Assembly: GCF_934560975.1 (NCBI RefSeq)
Contig: NZ_CAKTFO010000020.1
Span: forward strand, 1-53,103
DNA: 53,103 bases
Direction: 5' to 3'
Source: an uncultured Sphingomonas sp.
Lineage (GTDB): Bacteria > Pseudomonadota > Alphaproteobacteria > Sphingomonadales > Sphingomonadaceae
Shown: in pieces, positions 43,475 through 52,716 of the stretch
Layout of the letters: every line of letters begins with the position of its first letter
Position numbering within the stretch: position 1 is the stretch's first letter
Translations under genes and position numbers: made by a program
Notes under the pieces: model-generated
What the model saw: only the letters and a program-made list of their open reading frames with translations
The model's database searches: none
Told to the model about the DNA's origin: nothing

Positions 43475-46400
43475 GCCTCGAACTGGAGCCTCCTGCCTTC
43501 CCCGACGAGCGGCACGGCGGGGAGAGGCCCGCCGCGACGCAGCGGCCGGCGGACTACGTGCAGGCCATCTTCGACCGCGAGATGGGCGTCACCCTCAGCA
43601 ACATGAAGGCGGGCTCGCCCCGGGACGAGGCGATGCGGCGCCTAACAGAGGAGGCGGCGAACCTCTACGCGAAGCGCGTCCTGCGGGAGCTGATCCAGAA
43701 CGCCTTCGACGGGGCGGCCGGCGGCGAGGCGCGCATCCTCGTGCGGCTGGACCTGCGGCAGGGTGATGGGACCCTCTACGTCGCGAACAGCGGCCGCGGG
43801 TTCACGAGCGGGAACGTCGACGCGGTGTCGAGTCCGGCGATGAGCAACAAGACGCCCGGCAACTTTATCGGTCACAAGGGCCTCGGCTTCAGAAGCGTGG
43901 AGTTGCTCTCGGGCGAGGTCGAGATCCACTCCATGAGCGGATCCGGCGTCCTCGGAGCGGATCGCTTCGACGGCTTCTGCTTCCGCTTCGCGGACGAGAG
44001 TGACGAGCGCGAGTGGCTCGACCGCCGTAATGAATCGCAGCACGCGAGCAAGATCGTCGGGCGCGTGCACCGGCTGCAATTGCCGGTGCCAATCTGCGAC
44101 GGGGCGCCCGAAGCCGCCTGGTTCGCGGGAGAGGGCTACGCAACGCTCATCCGGCTGCCGCTCCGCGACGCCTCGGCGGCGAAGGCGGCGGTGGACGAGA
44201 TGGCGCTGCTGATGGACGCCAAGGCGCCGATCACGCTTTTCCTCGACCGCCTGTCCAGCCTCACGATCGAGCGGGTCGATCCGGACGGCTCCCGGCAGAT
44301 CCGCACCCTTGTCAGGCGGACCAGGCCCGTCGAACTCGCCTTCTCCCGGCCGGGCGTGCTGGTCGAGGATGTCACCGCCGAAGGGCACCGCTTCCTGCTG
44401 GCACGCATGTCCGTGAACGACGCGGGCTTCCGCGCCAGCGTCGCCGAAGCGGTCGCGCTGCGCCATCCAGTGGCAAGATGGGGCGAGTGGAAGGGGACGC
44501 CCGAGGTCTCGATGGCGCTCCCGCTCACGGGCGACGCGCGTCGCGGCGTGTTCTACGCTTTCCTCCCCATGGACCGAGAGGCGCCGTTTAACGGCTGCGT
44601 CGATGCGCCCTTCTACCCCGACGCCGACCGGCGGGACCTCGACCTCGCCAATCCGCTGAATAGGTTCCTCCTGGACCAGGTGGCGGAACTCGGCCTGCTG
44701 GTCGCCGGCGCGCTGGCCGACGGGGGGGAGACGAGGGCGGAACTGGCGGCAGCTGCCGTGGACGCGGTCGCCTGGACGGACTGCGGCGACAGACTGCTGG
44801 AGGCGTGCGGCCGTCTGGACCTAGAGCCGGGCGGCATCCGCCTTCCGACGATGCGCCGCCGTGACTTGGAGGAGCGCTGGGCGCGGCTCGACCAAGTCTA
44901 CGACTGGCCGGACGACGATTTCCAGCAGATCGACAGGGCCTGGATGGTCCGGACCTGCGATCTTCCGATGCTGCCCCGCCGGCTCGGCGAGCGCAGGGTG
45001 GAGGCCGTGGCCGCGCTCGCCGCGGCCGCGAACCTGACGCTCGAGGCCGATCCCTCGAGTTGGGCGGCATGGGCACCGGCGCTCGCAGCGGACCTCGCGA
45101 ACCGGCGCAAGCTCGTGCGAAGCGACTGGGAGGCGTTCTACGCCGACTTGGCGCAGATGCCGGAGGTCCTCGAGCACCTGCAAGGGGCGGCGATCTTCCG
45201 GCTGGAGGACGGCTCATTGGAGGCCGCGAATCGCCGGGAAGGCGAGCGCGAGCGCGAACTCTTCATCAGTCCCTCGGCGGAGGGAGCCACGGGTCGCAGC
45301 CGTCGGCTCGGGTCCGCACCGCTGCCGCCAGAGAGCGTCGCGAGGAGGATGGTCTTCGCCGACCCGGGGCTCTCGTGGCCGCCGGCCATCGCCGCCGCAT
45401 ACATTAAGGCGGGGCTCGCGACCCGCTACGACCTACCGCGCGTGCTCGCGCGGCTCAAGCACCTCCTCGGCAGCCGGCCGCGTCAGGCGTCCGTGGTCGC
45501 GGCGCTCGGCTGGGCGTTCATCGCCTGGAGGGATCACCGCACGCCCGAGGTGGAGCAGGCCGTCAAGCTTGCGGGCCTGAGTGTGCCGTTGGCGGAGGGC
45601 GGCACCAAGCCCGCCCGCTCGGCCTACTTCAGCGCCGGCTGGCGCGACACCCGCGGCGAACTGCTAGCCGAGTTCCTAGCGCTGGCGCCCGACATGGTGC
45701 GCAGCGTCAAGCAACTTCGCGACGGTTTGCTGCCCGACTGGGAAGCATGGCCGCTGCGCGAACGCGGCTCGCTGGCGGACTGGGTTCAATTCCTGAAGCT
45801 GCTGGGCGTCCGCGACGGGCCGGGTGTCGTCTACCACTCGGCGGTGAGCAGGCCGATCTGGGAGTGGGTGCAGCTGCGCCACATCGACGAGGCCACTCTG
45901 CAGAACGAGGCGCGGATCGGCCCCAACTGGCGAGCGGCGCTGCGCACGGACGCGCCCTGGGCCGGGATCCGCTACCAGAGCCGGAACTACACAACCGGCG
46001 AGACCCTGTTCGTCTTGCCGGGTCAGGCCGAACACCCGACCCTCTCCGACGAGGCGAAGCTCGCCTATGCGAGGCTGCTTGTCGCGTTCCTGACGAGCCT
46101 CGCCCCCGGCGTCCTCCAGACCACGCTGACCCGCGTGGGCGGCAACTACGACTCGGTGATCTGGCCCAGCCCGGCAAAGGCCTTCCTGACGCACGGCGCC
46201 TGGCTGCCGGTCGGCAGCGACGACGACGTTTCCTGGCGGGCTCCGTCCGCCTGCTGGTATGCGCCCCGGGGCGAGCAGCTGCCGCGCTTCGTGCCGCGGA
46301 TCTCGAGATGGGCGCGGGACGGGCTCGACTCGTCCAAGACCGCGCGCGAACTCGCTACCGGCAAGCTCGGCCTCAGGCTGTGGAACGAGCCGGCGAGCGC

Positions 46401-48834
46401 GCCGGCGCGGCTCGATCACCTGGGAGAGGCGCTCATCAAAGGCATATCGGAGGCAGACTACGACGCCTTCCGGAAGGCGCACCGGGAGGCATGGGAGGAC
46501 TGGCACAGGCTGCAGCCGCGACCCGCGCTCCCCGCCGGAATAACGTTGGCGGTTCAGGGTGCGGGGCGTCTGGTGGCGCTGCCGGTGGCCGACGGCGACC
46601 CGCCAATCGTCTACATCGGCGATGGGTCGGACCCCGCCCGCGAGCAACTGGTCTCCGCACTCGAGCACCATTTGCTCTCCGTCCCGGCGGGAACCGCCAC
46701 CGACGTCGCCGCGGCGTTGGGCAGGGCGCGGAAGGGCGCATTCATGCTGCTGCCAGAAGCCACGCTGGCTATCAGCGCGGACGGGGTGCCGATCTCGCCT
46801 ACTGAGGCGGCACCAGCGCTTGTCCAGCCCGGATCAGAATGGCTCGCGGAGATCGCGGTGCTCGTCCTCGAATTTAACGACACGCTGTCGAGCCGCAACA
46901 CGGCCCGCTCGCGCCGGGCTCTCTACGACGCCTTCAGCCGGCTGACGCTCCTGTTTGCGCGCGAGGTCACCGTCGAACTCAACGGGCGGAGCGGTCCGCT
47001 CCCGGCATCCCTCGACGGCGTCCTCGCGCTTCCTCACCCGGATTATCCCACGATCGTAGTCGAGGACGGGACCAGCCTCAACTGGTCGGTGCTCGCCCGC
47101 ATCGCCCGCGCACTGCCGATCGCGCTTGGCCGGCCCTCCCTGTCGCTTCCCTTCAGGGTGACCTTTCTGGAACTCGAGCGGCGGATGGCCGGACGCGGCA
47201 CCGGGCTTGAGCGGCCCAGCAACAACGACATAGCGCTAGCGCTCGGTCACCCGGTTGGCCGGATCCGGGAGGTCCAGCGATCTCTGCGCTCGTCCAACCG
47301 GACGCTCTTCGAACTCCTCGTCCCGGCGGTGCACGCGACCTTGGGCCCCGGCGCGGCCGAGGCGCTGCGACGCAAGGAGGACACGTCCATGGAGGACGGG
47401 GAAATCGAGACCTTACTGGTGAAGGCCGGCGCCGACGCGCAGACCGCCCGGCGGCTCGTCGCCGCGTCCCATTCGGCCGACAGCCTGGACGGACTGCGCC
47501 GCGACCTCGAGATCGACTTCGTCTCGTTCAATCGCTCGCTCGCCGACCTCGGGCCGCCATGGCAGGCGTTAAGGTTCGAGGAGCGGCTGCGTCAGCAGTT
47601 CGCGAAGTGGGTTGAGGCTAGTCGCGGCGCGCTCGAGCAGCAGGTCCGCGACCTGTTCGCGGGCGCCTACGACCGGAACGAGGACCTGACGACCTACAAT
47701 GAGGCGAAAGCGCTCGGCTGGGCCCGGTTCGATCCCGCCTGGTTCGAAATGTTCGCGGATATCCCGCAGGACGTGGCCGCCGCGCACGTCGAGGAGCAGA
47801 TCCGGGAACTCGCGGGAATCGGCGAGCCTGCGACTCTCAAGGACGTGGACGATCTCCGGCAACGAAACAGGGCGGTCCTGCAAGCGTCGCTCGAGCGGAT
47901 CCGGCGAGTGGTCGCCGCATGGGCGGAGAAGGTGCCGGGACGACGGACGGTCGCCGAACTGTCGCTTCCGATCGAGCAGGTCGCCCGGCGCGTCGTGGCC
48001 GCCGGCGTGTTCGACTTCCGCGAGGTCGCCGAGGACGCAATGCCCGCGGCGCTCGCCCGCGCGAAGCTCTGGCCGGACGGGATGGACACCACGACCACGC
48101 TGGAGGACCTCGGCCTCGACGAGGCCGACCTCGACGCACGAAGGAAGGAGGAGGAGAAGGCGCGCCAGGACGACCTCAAGGAGAAGCGGACTATCACCTT
48201 CGGGACTATCGCAGTCGACGGCGGCGCACCCGGTCGCTTCCAGTCTGTCGCCGAGACCTTGGACAAGGCGCTCTCGTCAAAGGCATTCCAGACGAGGTCG
48301 GGCGTCGCGACACTACTCCCGATCGGGCCGGGCGGCGGCGGAGGCGGGGGAGGCGGCGGCTCCCGAAAGCCACCGGCACGAGACCCGGAGTATTCGTCCG
48401 AGGAGCAGCGAGTGCTGCTCGGGTTCGCAGGCGAGTTCGCCGCCTACCGGCACCTCAAGCGCACGATCCGCAACTTCTCCGACAGCCACTGGATATCATC
48501 GATGGGCCGCAGCTTCCTGGGCCTGCCCGCGACGGATGACCGCGACGGGTTCGACTTCCACGTGCCCCGGTCACGCGGACCCGACCTGTTCTTCGAGGTC
48601 AAGGCGCACACGGGAGATCCGGGGTATGTGGATCTCGAGAGGTCGCAGGTGGAGGCAGCCATCTCGATGGCCGACGGAACGAGCGGCATCTGGACGATGC
48701 TGTACGTCCCGTACGTCCGCAACCCAGACATGATCAGCGTCCAGGAGCTACTGAACCCCTATGCCGAGGAGGGGCGCCGCCTATACCGGCAGCGCGGCCG
48801 GGAGGCGGTCCGGCTAGAGATGCGACGTGAGTAG
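43471..48834 (+). CDS. Giant sacsin-type GHKL ATPase with C-terminal DUF3883 domain
   Basis: About 1,787 residues. The N-terminal ATPase shows the N-box ELIQNAFD (73-80), a G1 motif ANSGRGF (105-111) and the G2 loop IGHKGLGFRS (133-142), the form seen in sacsin-like and DUF3883-linked ATPases. A very long middle of unknown fold follows. After a run of ten glycines comes a C-terminal DUF3883-like domain with GFDFHVPRSRGPDLFFEVKAHTG; the D...EVK pattern suggests a PD-(D/E)XK fold. GTG 43471, overlapping the small gene's stop, is preferred to GTG 43420. It likely couples ATP-driven conformational change to DNA sensing or cleavage. No second methyltransferase accompanies it. Confidence 0.87.
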   Translation: MSLELEPPAFPDERHGGERPAATQRPADYVQAIFDREMGVTLSNMKAGSPRDEAMRRLTEEAANLYAKRVLRELIQNAFDGAAGGEARILVRLDLRQGDGTLYVANSGRGFTSGNVDAVSSPAMSNKTPGNFIGHKGLGFRSVELLSGEVEIHSMSGSGVLGADRFDGFCFRFADESDEREWLDRRNESQHASKIVGRVHRLQLPVPICDGAPEAAWFAGEGYATLIRLPLRDASAAKAAVDEMALLMDAKAPITLFLDRLSSLTIERVDPDGSRQIRTLVRRTRPVELAFSRPGVLVEDVTAEGHRFLLARMSVNDAGFRASVAEAVALRHPVARWGEWKGTPEVSMALPLTGDARRGVFYAFLPMDREAPFNGCVDAPFYPDADRRDLDLANPLNRFLLDQVAELGLLVAGALADGGETRAELAAAAVDAVAWTDCGDRLLEACGRLDLEPGGIRLPTMRRRDLEERWARLDQVYDWPDDDFQQIDRAWMVRTCDLPMLPRRLGERRVEAVAALAAAANLTLEADPSSWAAWAPALAADLANRRKLVRSDWEAFYADLAQMPEVLEHLQGAAIFRLEDGSLEAANRREGERERELFISPSAEGATGRSRRLGSAPLPPESVARRMVFADPGLSWPPAIAAAYIKAGLATRYDLPRVLARLKHLLGSRPRQASVVAALGWAFIAWRDHRTPEVEQAVKLAGLSVPLAEGGTKPARSAYFSAGWRDTRGELLAEFLALAPDMVRSVKQLRDGLLPDWEAWPLRERGSLADWVQFLKLLGVRDGPGVVYHSAVSRPIWEWVQLRHIDEATLQNEARIGPNWRAALRTDAPWAGIRYQSRNYTTGETLFVLPGQAEHPTLSDEAKLAYARLLVAFLTSLAPGVLQTTLTRVGGNYDSVIWPSPAKAFLTHGAWLPVGSDDDVSWRAPSACWYAPRGEQLPRFVPRISRWARDGLDSSKTARELATGKLGLRLWNEPASAPARLDHLGEALIKGISEADYDAFRKAHREAWEDWHRLQPRPALPAGITLAVQGAGRLVALPVADGDPPIVYIGDGSDPAREQLVSALEHHLLSVPAGTATDVAAALGRARKGAFMLLPEATLAISADGVPISPTEAAPALVQPGSEWLAEIAVLVLEFNDTLSSRNTARSRRALYDAFSRLTLLFAREVTVELNGRSGPLPASLDGVLALPHPDYPTIVVEDGTSLNWSVLARIARALPIALGRPSLSLPFRVTFLELERRMAGRGTGLERPSNNDIALALGHPVGRIREVQRSLRSSNRTLFELLVPAVHATLGPGAAEALRRKEDTSMEDGEIETLLVKAGADAQTARRLVAASHSADSLDGLRRDLEIDFVSFNRSLADLGPPWQALRFEERLRQQFAKWVEASRGALEQQVRDLFAGAYDRNEDLTTYNEAKALGWARFDPAWFEMFADIPQDVAAAHVEEQIRELAGIGEPATLKDVDDLRQRNRAVLQASLERIRRVVAAWAEKVPGRRTVAELSLPIEQVARRVVAAGVFDFREVAEDAMPAALARAKLWPDGMDTTTTLEDLGLDEADLDARRKEEEKARQDDLKEKRTITFGTIAVDGGAPGRFQSVAETLDKALSSKAFQTRSGVATLLPIGPGGGGGGGGGGSRKPPARDPEYSSEEQRVLLGFAGEFAAYRHLKRTIRNFSDSHWISSMGRSFLGLPATDDRDGFDFHVPRSRGPDLFFEVKAHTGDPGYVDLERSQVEAAISMADGTSGIWTMLYVPYVRNPDMISVQELLNPYAEEGRRLYRQRGREAVRLEMRRE

Positions 48835-48963
48835 GCGGCATCGCTGGAGCGGCTGACGTCAACGGTCAGGAATAATATCCACCATGCCCGGCCCAACGAA
48901 CGTCCAAATTCAGGATGCACCGAATTGCTCTTGAGCGTCCAGATGTGGGCAAACAGTAGGTAT

Positions 48964-49404
48964 TTATCCGTCGCCGTTCGCCGTCTCAGCAACCTCGTCA
49001 GCGGGGTTCGGATGTAGAACTCCTCGCGCGATCGCCGCCTGTTTGATCCGCTTCGCCAGCGTCTTCTGCTTGCTACCGCCGAACCCAACGAAGCTCGCAA
49101 GCGCATGGGCGGGGTTGGCTCGAAGTCCTTGGTTTGCGGGCAGAGGATCCTCTTCACAGGGGATTCCGTGCGTCTGGAAATCGGCAACGCTGATCCCATA
49201 CACCGCGACTGACGTATGACCGTTGCCGGTATACAGGTCGAACGCGGCACTAGCGGTCGTCAAGGCGCCGCGGTCCACGCTGAGCTTATCCTCGTCGGCT
49301 TCCTTGGGCCGGAAGTTGCTGCTGGAGGGTTCACCATCCTGCACCAAGTCCGGATGGATCTGGCGAAACATCACTTCCTCGCCGTTCGTGAGCTTCGCTC
49401 CCAT
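48964..49404 (-). CDS. Hypothetical protein, partner of the upstream gene
   Basis: I do not recognise a family. The 146-residue protein reads MGAKLTNGEEVMFRQIHPDL, then an acidic FRPKEADEDKLSVDRGAL segment and a basic end GSKQKTLAKRIKQAAIARGV. No signal peptide or membrane helix is visible. Its ATG overlaps the stop of the 369-residue protein gene (ATGA), so they are translated together. GC content is lower than in the core genome, fitting acquired DNA. A toxin/antitoxin-like or defence pair is possible but unsupported by motifs. Confidence 0.7.
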   Translation of the reverse strand: MGAKLTNGEEVMFRQIHPDLVQDGEPSSSNFRPKEADEDKLSVDRGALTTASAAFDLYTGNGHTSVAVYGISVADFQTHGIPCEEDPLPANQGLRANPAHALASFVGFGGSKQKTLAKRIKQAAIARGVLHPNPADEVAETANGDG

Positions 49405-50513
49405 CAGTGGCGAACCTTCGCGTCGAACGCCGCTAGGAGTTGCTCGCCCACATCCGCAAAGCTCTCCGGCTCTATCTCATCGTCACCGTTGACCTCTATA
49501 CCGTAGAGTTCGACTGAGCCGTTTGCGGCGAACTCTAACGACATGTCCCACCCGCCAGCTTCGAGCTCGATGAGGACGCCAGCGCCTTCGTTCGGATAGA
49601 TCCGCATTGCGCCAGCCAGCACGACGCGTGCGGTAATGAATTGGTGCGCGGAGCGCAGCGCCGTCTCATCGATGGCCGCGCCGTGTCCATCAAGCCAACC
49701 CTGTTTCAGGCGTCCAAGCTCTTCCAGGCGCTCGAAGGACCGAGTCATCCCTGCTTCGATGCTTGCGTCAACCACGGCAACGTCAAATACATCGAGAACA
49801 TTGCGGATATGTTCACCGCGATCCATCTCGACCAACACATCATATTGGACTGCCTGATCGAGGCTGCCGTCAAAGTTCTGCTTGATCTCCTCTGGGTCTA
49901 CTGGGATTGAAATGTCACCGCGCTCTGTGCGGATAATCACCTGACCGTAAACCGAATTAGATGCGAGCGTTCCTACACCAGTGAGGCGCACATTGTAGGT
50001 CTCGCGGACGGAGGTTATCAGCCGCTTGCGACGCTCGACATCAAGAAAAACGACGTTGCCGCCAGCCACTGGGGTTAACTCGATTTGTTCGTCGGCACGC
50101 AGACTCGCGCCAAACTTGTCGAGTGCTCGCAGCTTCTCAGGACTGAGGTCTGGGGCATCGTTTCCGGCGGCGACCCCCTCGAAGAGATCTACGATATCTG
50201 AATAGGACGCCTCGACGATCTCGGCGAGTTCGTCCTCAAATCCCGGGAGCGTCTGCTGCGCCACGTCTTGGCTCCAAACGAGGTTGGGCTGCGCACTTCC
50301 CTCCTCGATCTGGGTCAGGTCGAGGGTGAGACTCGCATCGAAGCCTTTGGGCACGCGCTGACGATCGGGATGACGCGCTCTCCACTCGTCCTTCGCGAAG
50401 GAGACGAGCAGATCACGAAAGGCCGGCAGATCGGACAGGACGTTCACAGGCAGCCGCGCGCCCGCGTAGCGGAGGCCGACGTACCGGAGTTTGAAGGTCT
50501 TATCTTCGGCCAT
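49404..50513 (-). CDS. Hypothetical protein (369 residues)
   Basis: No family recognised. The protein starts MAEDKTFKLRYVGLRYAGAR and has a conserved-looking stretch VNVLSDLPAFRDLLVSFAKDEWR followed by RQRVPKGFDASLTLDL. A beta-rich middle (FLDVERRKRLITSVRETYNVRLTGVGTL) and a C-terminal part rich in short strands (VVLAGAMRIYPNEGAGVLIELE) follow. No membrane helices or nuclease motifs are evident. ATG 50513 is chosen over the upstream start at 50552. It is the first gene of a two-gene operon next to the defence block. Confidence 0.72.
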   Translation of the reverse strand: MAEDKTFKLRYVGLRYAGARLPVNVLSDLPAFRDLLVSFAKDEWRARHPDRQRVPKGFDASLTLDLTQIEEGSAQPNLVWSQDVAQQTLPGFEDELAEIVEASYSDIVDLFEGVAAGNDAPDLSPEKLRALDKFGASLRADEQIELTPVAGGNVVFLDVERRKRLITSVRETYNVRLTGVGTLASNSVYGQVIIRTERGDISIPVDPEEIKQNFDGSLDQAVQYDVLVEMDRGEHIRNVLDVFDVAVVDASIEAGMTRSFERLEELGRLKQGWLDGHGAAIDETALRSAHQFITARVVLAGAMRIYPNEGAGVLIELEAGGWDMSLEFAANGSVELYGIEVNGDDEIEPESFADVGEQLLAAFDAKVRH

Positions 50514-50963
50514 GGTTTTCGTCGATGTATAGAGGTGGGGAGAGGTCGCCAACGGAAAAGCTATCCGAAGCCTGCTGAGCGCCGTCAGCCTTATGCGGAA
50601 AGCCGGCCCGGGAGCATGGAGGCAGCATCGGTGGCGATGCTCTCGAGTTTACCGGATCGCTCGCCACAAAGCGGTGCCCTGAGGCGACTCTGACATGTCT
50701 GAACGTTAACTCGGCCGAGATGAACGAATGGCCGAAGCTCGGGAGCGGCAAGGGGGCTGCGAATGACCGGGTGTGGGTCGAGCCCGCCGCTGGGATGTCG
50801 CAAATATGCTGACTTCTGAACGTCGCGTATGTCATGCCTTTCGCGACAGCGATGTCGCTGGAGTTCTGGTTGCAGCTCGGTGCCCCCCAAAGAGGAATCG
50901 AGCTGCTTAGCTCATATCGTCCGCTTATTGGGCGCTTAAGCCGTCGCGGACCGTTATTCGATA
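50514..50963. other. Non-coding region upstream of nhaA
   Basis: About 450 bases without a supportable gene. It holds the divergent promoters for the hypothetical operon and nhaA, and the upstream copy of the 41-bp repeat. Minus-strand frames here lack family resemblance. It may contain the right edge of the accessory DNA, but no boundary repeat to the tRNA was seen. Confidence 0.5.
50809..50849 (+). repeat. 41-bp direct repeat, upstream copy
   Basis: Starts CTGACTTCTGAACGTCGCGT and matches 52166-52206 in 36 of 41 positions, same orientation. Both copies keep a GTCGC...GCGAC inverted pair with a 16-base spacer although the spacer itself differs, so a hairpin may be under selection. It lies 114 bases before the nhaA start. 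Confidence 0.75.
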
Positions 50964-52169
50964 ATGGACCGATCAATTAGCCCTCGCCGCCGACCTATCT
51001 CGGTTCTTCGCTCCTTCCTGGGCAGCGAGGCGTCAGGTGGCATTCTGCTGATGAGCGCTGCTGCGTTGGCGATGGCAATCGCCAACAGCCCGGTTGGCCC
51101 GTCCTACTTCCATGCGCTCCATCTCTACGTGGGGCCGCTTTCCGTTCTCCACTGGATCAACGATGCGCTGATGGCGGTCTTCTTCCTGCTGGTGGGTCTG
51201 GAGATCAAGCGCGAGTTCGTCGACGGCAACCTGTCGACCTGGGCGGATCGACGCCTGCCGATCATTGCGGCCGCAGCCGGCATGCTCGTTCCCGCCGTAG
51301 TCTACCTGGGGATCGCCGGCACCTCATCCACGCTGGCACGGGGCTGGGCTATCCCTGCGGCAACGGACATCGCGTTTGCCATCGGCGTGCTTGCCCTGCT
51401 GGGAAGCCGCGCTCCGGCCTCCCTGAAGCTGTTCCTCACAACCGTCGCGATCGTCGACGACATGGGAGCGGTCGCGATCATCGCGCTGGCCTACACGGCT
51501 CACATCAACGTCATGGCGCTGGCCGCAGCCGGCGTCATTCTGCTGCTGATGTTCGGGATGAACAGGGCGGGTGAGAAGCGTCTGTGGCTGTACCTGGTGC
51601 TCGCAACCGCGCTTTGGGTCGCCGTGCTTCTGTCAGGGGTTCACGCGACCATCGCCGGCGTGCTCGCCGCACTTGCGATCCCGATCACGCGCAGCCCCGG
51701 CACGCCGGACAGCATGGAGTCGCCCCTCCACCGGCTTGAACACGCGATCCAGCCGTGGGTGGCGTTCGGGATCGTGCCGATCTTCGGCTTCGCGAACGCC
51801 GGCGTAGCGCTGGGTGGCCTCGGCTGGGCCGAGGTGTTTGCGCCGTTGCCGATCGCCATCGCGGCCGGCCTCTTCCTGGGCAAGCAGATCGGCGTCTTCG
51901 CGAGCGTTCGCCTGGCCGTCGCTCTGGGGTTCGGCAGCCGCCCGCAGGGGGCCACCTGGCTCCAGGTCTACGGCGTCGCCATGCTTTGCGGCGTCGGCTT
52001 CACCATGAGCTTCTTCATCGGCGGGCTCGCGTTCTCCGATCCGTTGCTGGCATCGGAGGTGAAGATTGGCGTCCTAGGTGGTTCGATCCTGTCCGCGGTG
52101 CTTGGCTTCGTGCTGCTCCGGTTCGCGCCCGCGAGCTCCGCCGCGACGAGCCTGTCGCGTAAGTTCTGA
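50964..52169 (+). CDS. nhaA: Na+/H+ antiporter NhaA
   Basis: NhaA exchanges cytoplasmic Na+ or Li+ for periplasmic protons and supports growth under salt or alkaline stress. The 401-residue product has about 12 membrane helices. The key residues are present: the ion-binding pair in VAIVDDMGAV (Asp 165/166) and Asp 135 in ATDIAFAIG, which belongs to the crossed-helix region. WINDALMAVFFLLVGLEIKRE is the usual family signature. It stands alone between the two 41-bp repeats; the stop codon lies inside the downstream repeat. Confidence 0.96.
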   Translation: MDRSISPRRRPISVLRSFLGSEASGGILLMSAAALAMAIANSPVGPSYFHALHLYVGPLSVLHWINDALMAVFFLLVGLEIKREFVDGNLSTWADRRLPIIAAAAGMLVPAVVYLGIAGTSSTLARGWAIPAATDIAFAIGVLALLGSRAPASLKLFLTTVAIVDDMGAVAIIALAYTAHINVMALAAAGVILLLMFGMNRAGEKRLWLYLVLATALWVAVLLSGVHATIAGVLAALAIPITRSPGTPDSMESPLHRLEHAIQPWVAFGIVPIFGFANAGVALGGLGWAEVFAPLPIAIAAGLFLGKQIGVFASVRLAVALGFGSRPQGATWLQVYGVAMLCGVGFTMSFFIGGLAFSDPLLASEVKIGVLGGSILSAVLGFVLLRFAPASSAATSLSRKF

Positions 52170-52206
52170 CTTCTGGACGTCGCGTATGTCGTTGCTTTTG
52201 CGACAG
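52166..52206 (+). repeat. 41-bp direct repeat, downstream copy
   Basis: Second copy of the repeat at 50809, beginning one base before the nhaA TGA. It keeps the GTCGC...GCGAC pair, with a T-rich loop (GTTGCTTTT), so it could also end nhaA transcription. Confidence 0.75.
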
Positions 52207-52344
52207 GGCTGGGCTGTCCCGCTTGGGATGGTGCAACGAGAAAGCCGACGCTGGACAGGGACATAGCTGCCGCCGGCAACGCTAGCAGAGGAGGCCATCG
52301 CTGGCCAACGGCCAAGATCGCCTATACCAGTCACAGGGCGGATC

Positions 52345-52716
52345 ATGGGGGTGGGGATGTTGAAGCAAGGCACGCGCGTGCTGATCGTTGAGGACGATTA
52401 TTTCATCGCCAGCGACCTGGCCGACGGCTTCGCGGAAGCAGGCTTTGTAATCGAAGGTCCCGTCCCGTCGCTTGCGGAAGCGCTCGCGGTGGCGGAGCGA
52501 GGGCAGGTCGGCGGAGCCTTACTGGACATCGATCTCAATGGCGAAAAGGTCTGGGAAGTGGCGGATGCGCTGATCGAACGCGGCATTCCGGTCGTGTTCG
52601 TGACCGGTTACGACCGGGAGAGCATCCCCGACAGGTATCTCGACGTGCCACTCTGTCTGAAGCCGATCGACACGGCGAAGGTCGTCGATGCGCTAGCGCG
52701 AGTCACCGGCCTCTAA
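52345..52716 (+). CDS. Single-domain response regulator (receiver only)
   Basis: A 123-residue receiver domain with no output domain. The acidic pair EDD at 16-18, phosphoacceptor Asp 61 (ALLDIDL), Thr 87 (FVTGYDRE) and Lys 106 (LKPID) are present. The loop PVVFVTGY is a variant of the PFxFATGY motif in its neighbour. ATG 52345 was chosen; ATG 52357 is an alternative. It probably passes phosphate between kinases or binds a protein partner. Its 3' end overlaps the convergent regulator gene by 24 bases. Confidence 0.92.
   Translation: MGVGMLKQGTRVLIVEDDYFIASDLADGFAEAGFVIEGPVPSLAEALAVAERGQVGGALLDIDLNGEKVWEVADALIERGIPVVFVTGYDRESIPDRYLDVPLCLKPIDTAKVVDALARVTGL

Noticed and set aside
50591..50890. 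99-codon minus-strand frame upstream of nhaA
   Set aside because: It runs through the 41-bp repeat and shows no protein family features; it is more likely non-coding repeat DNA.
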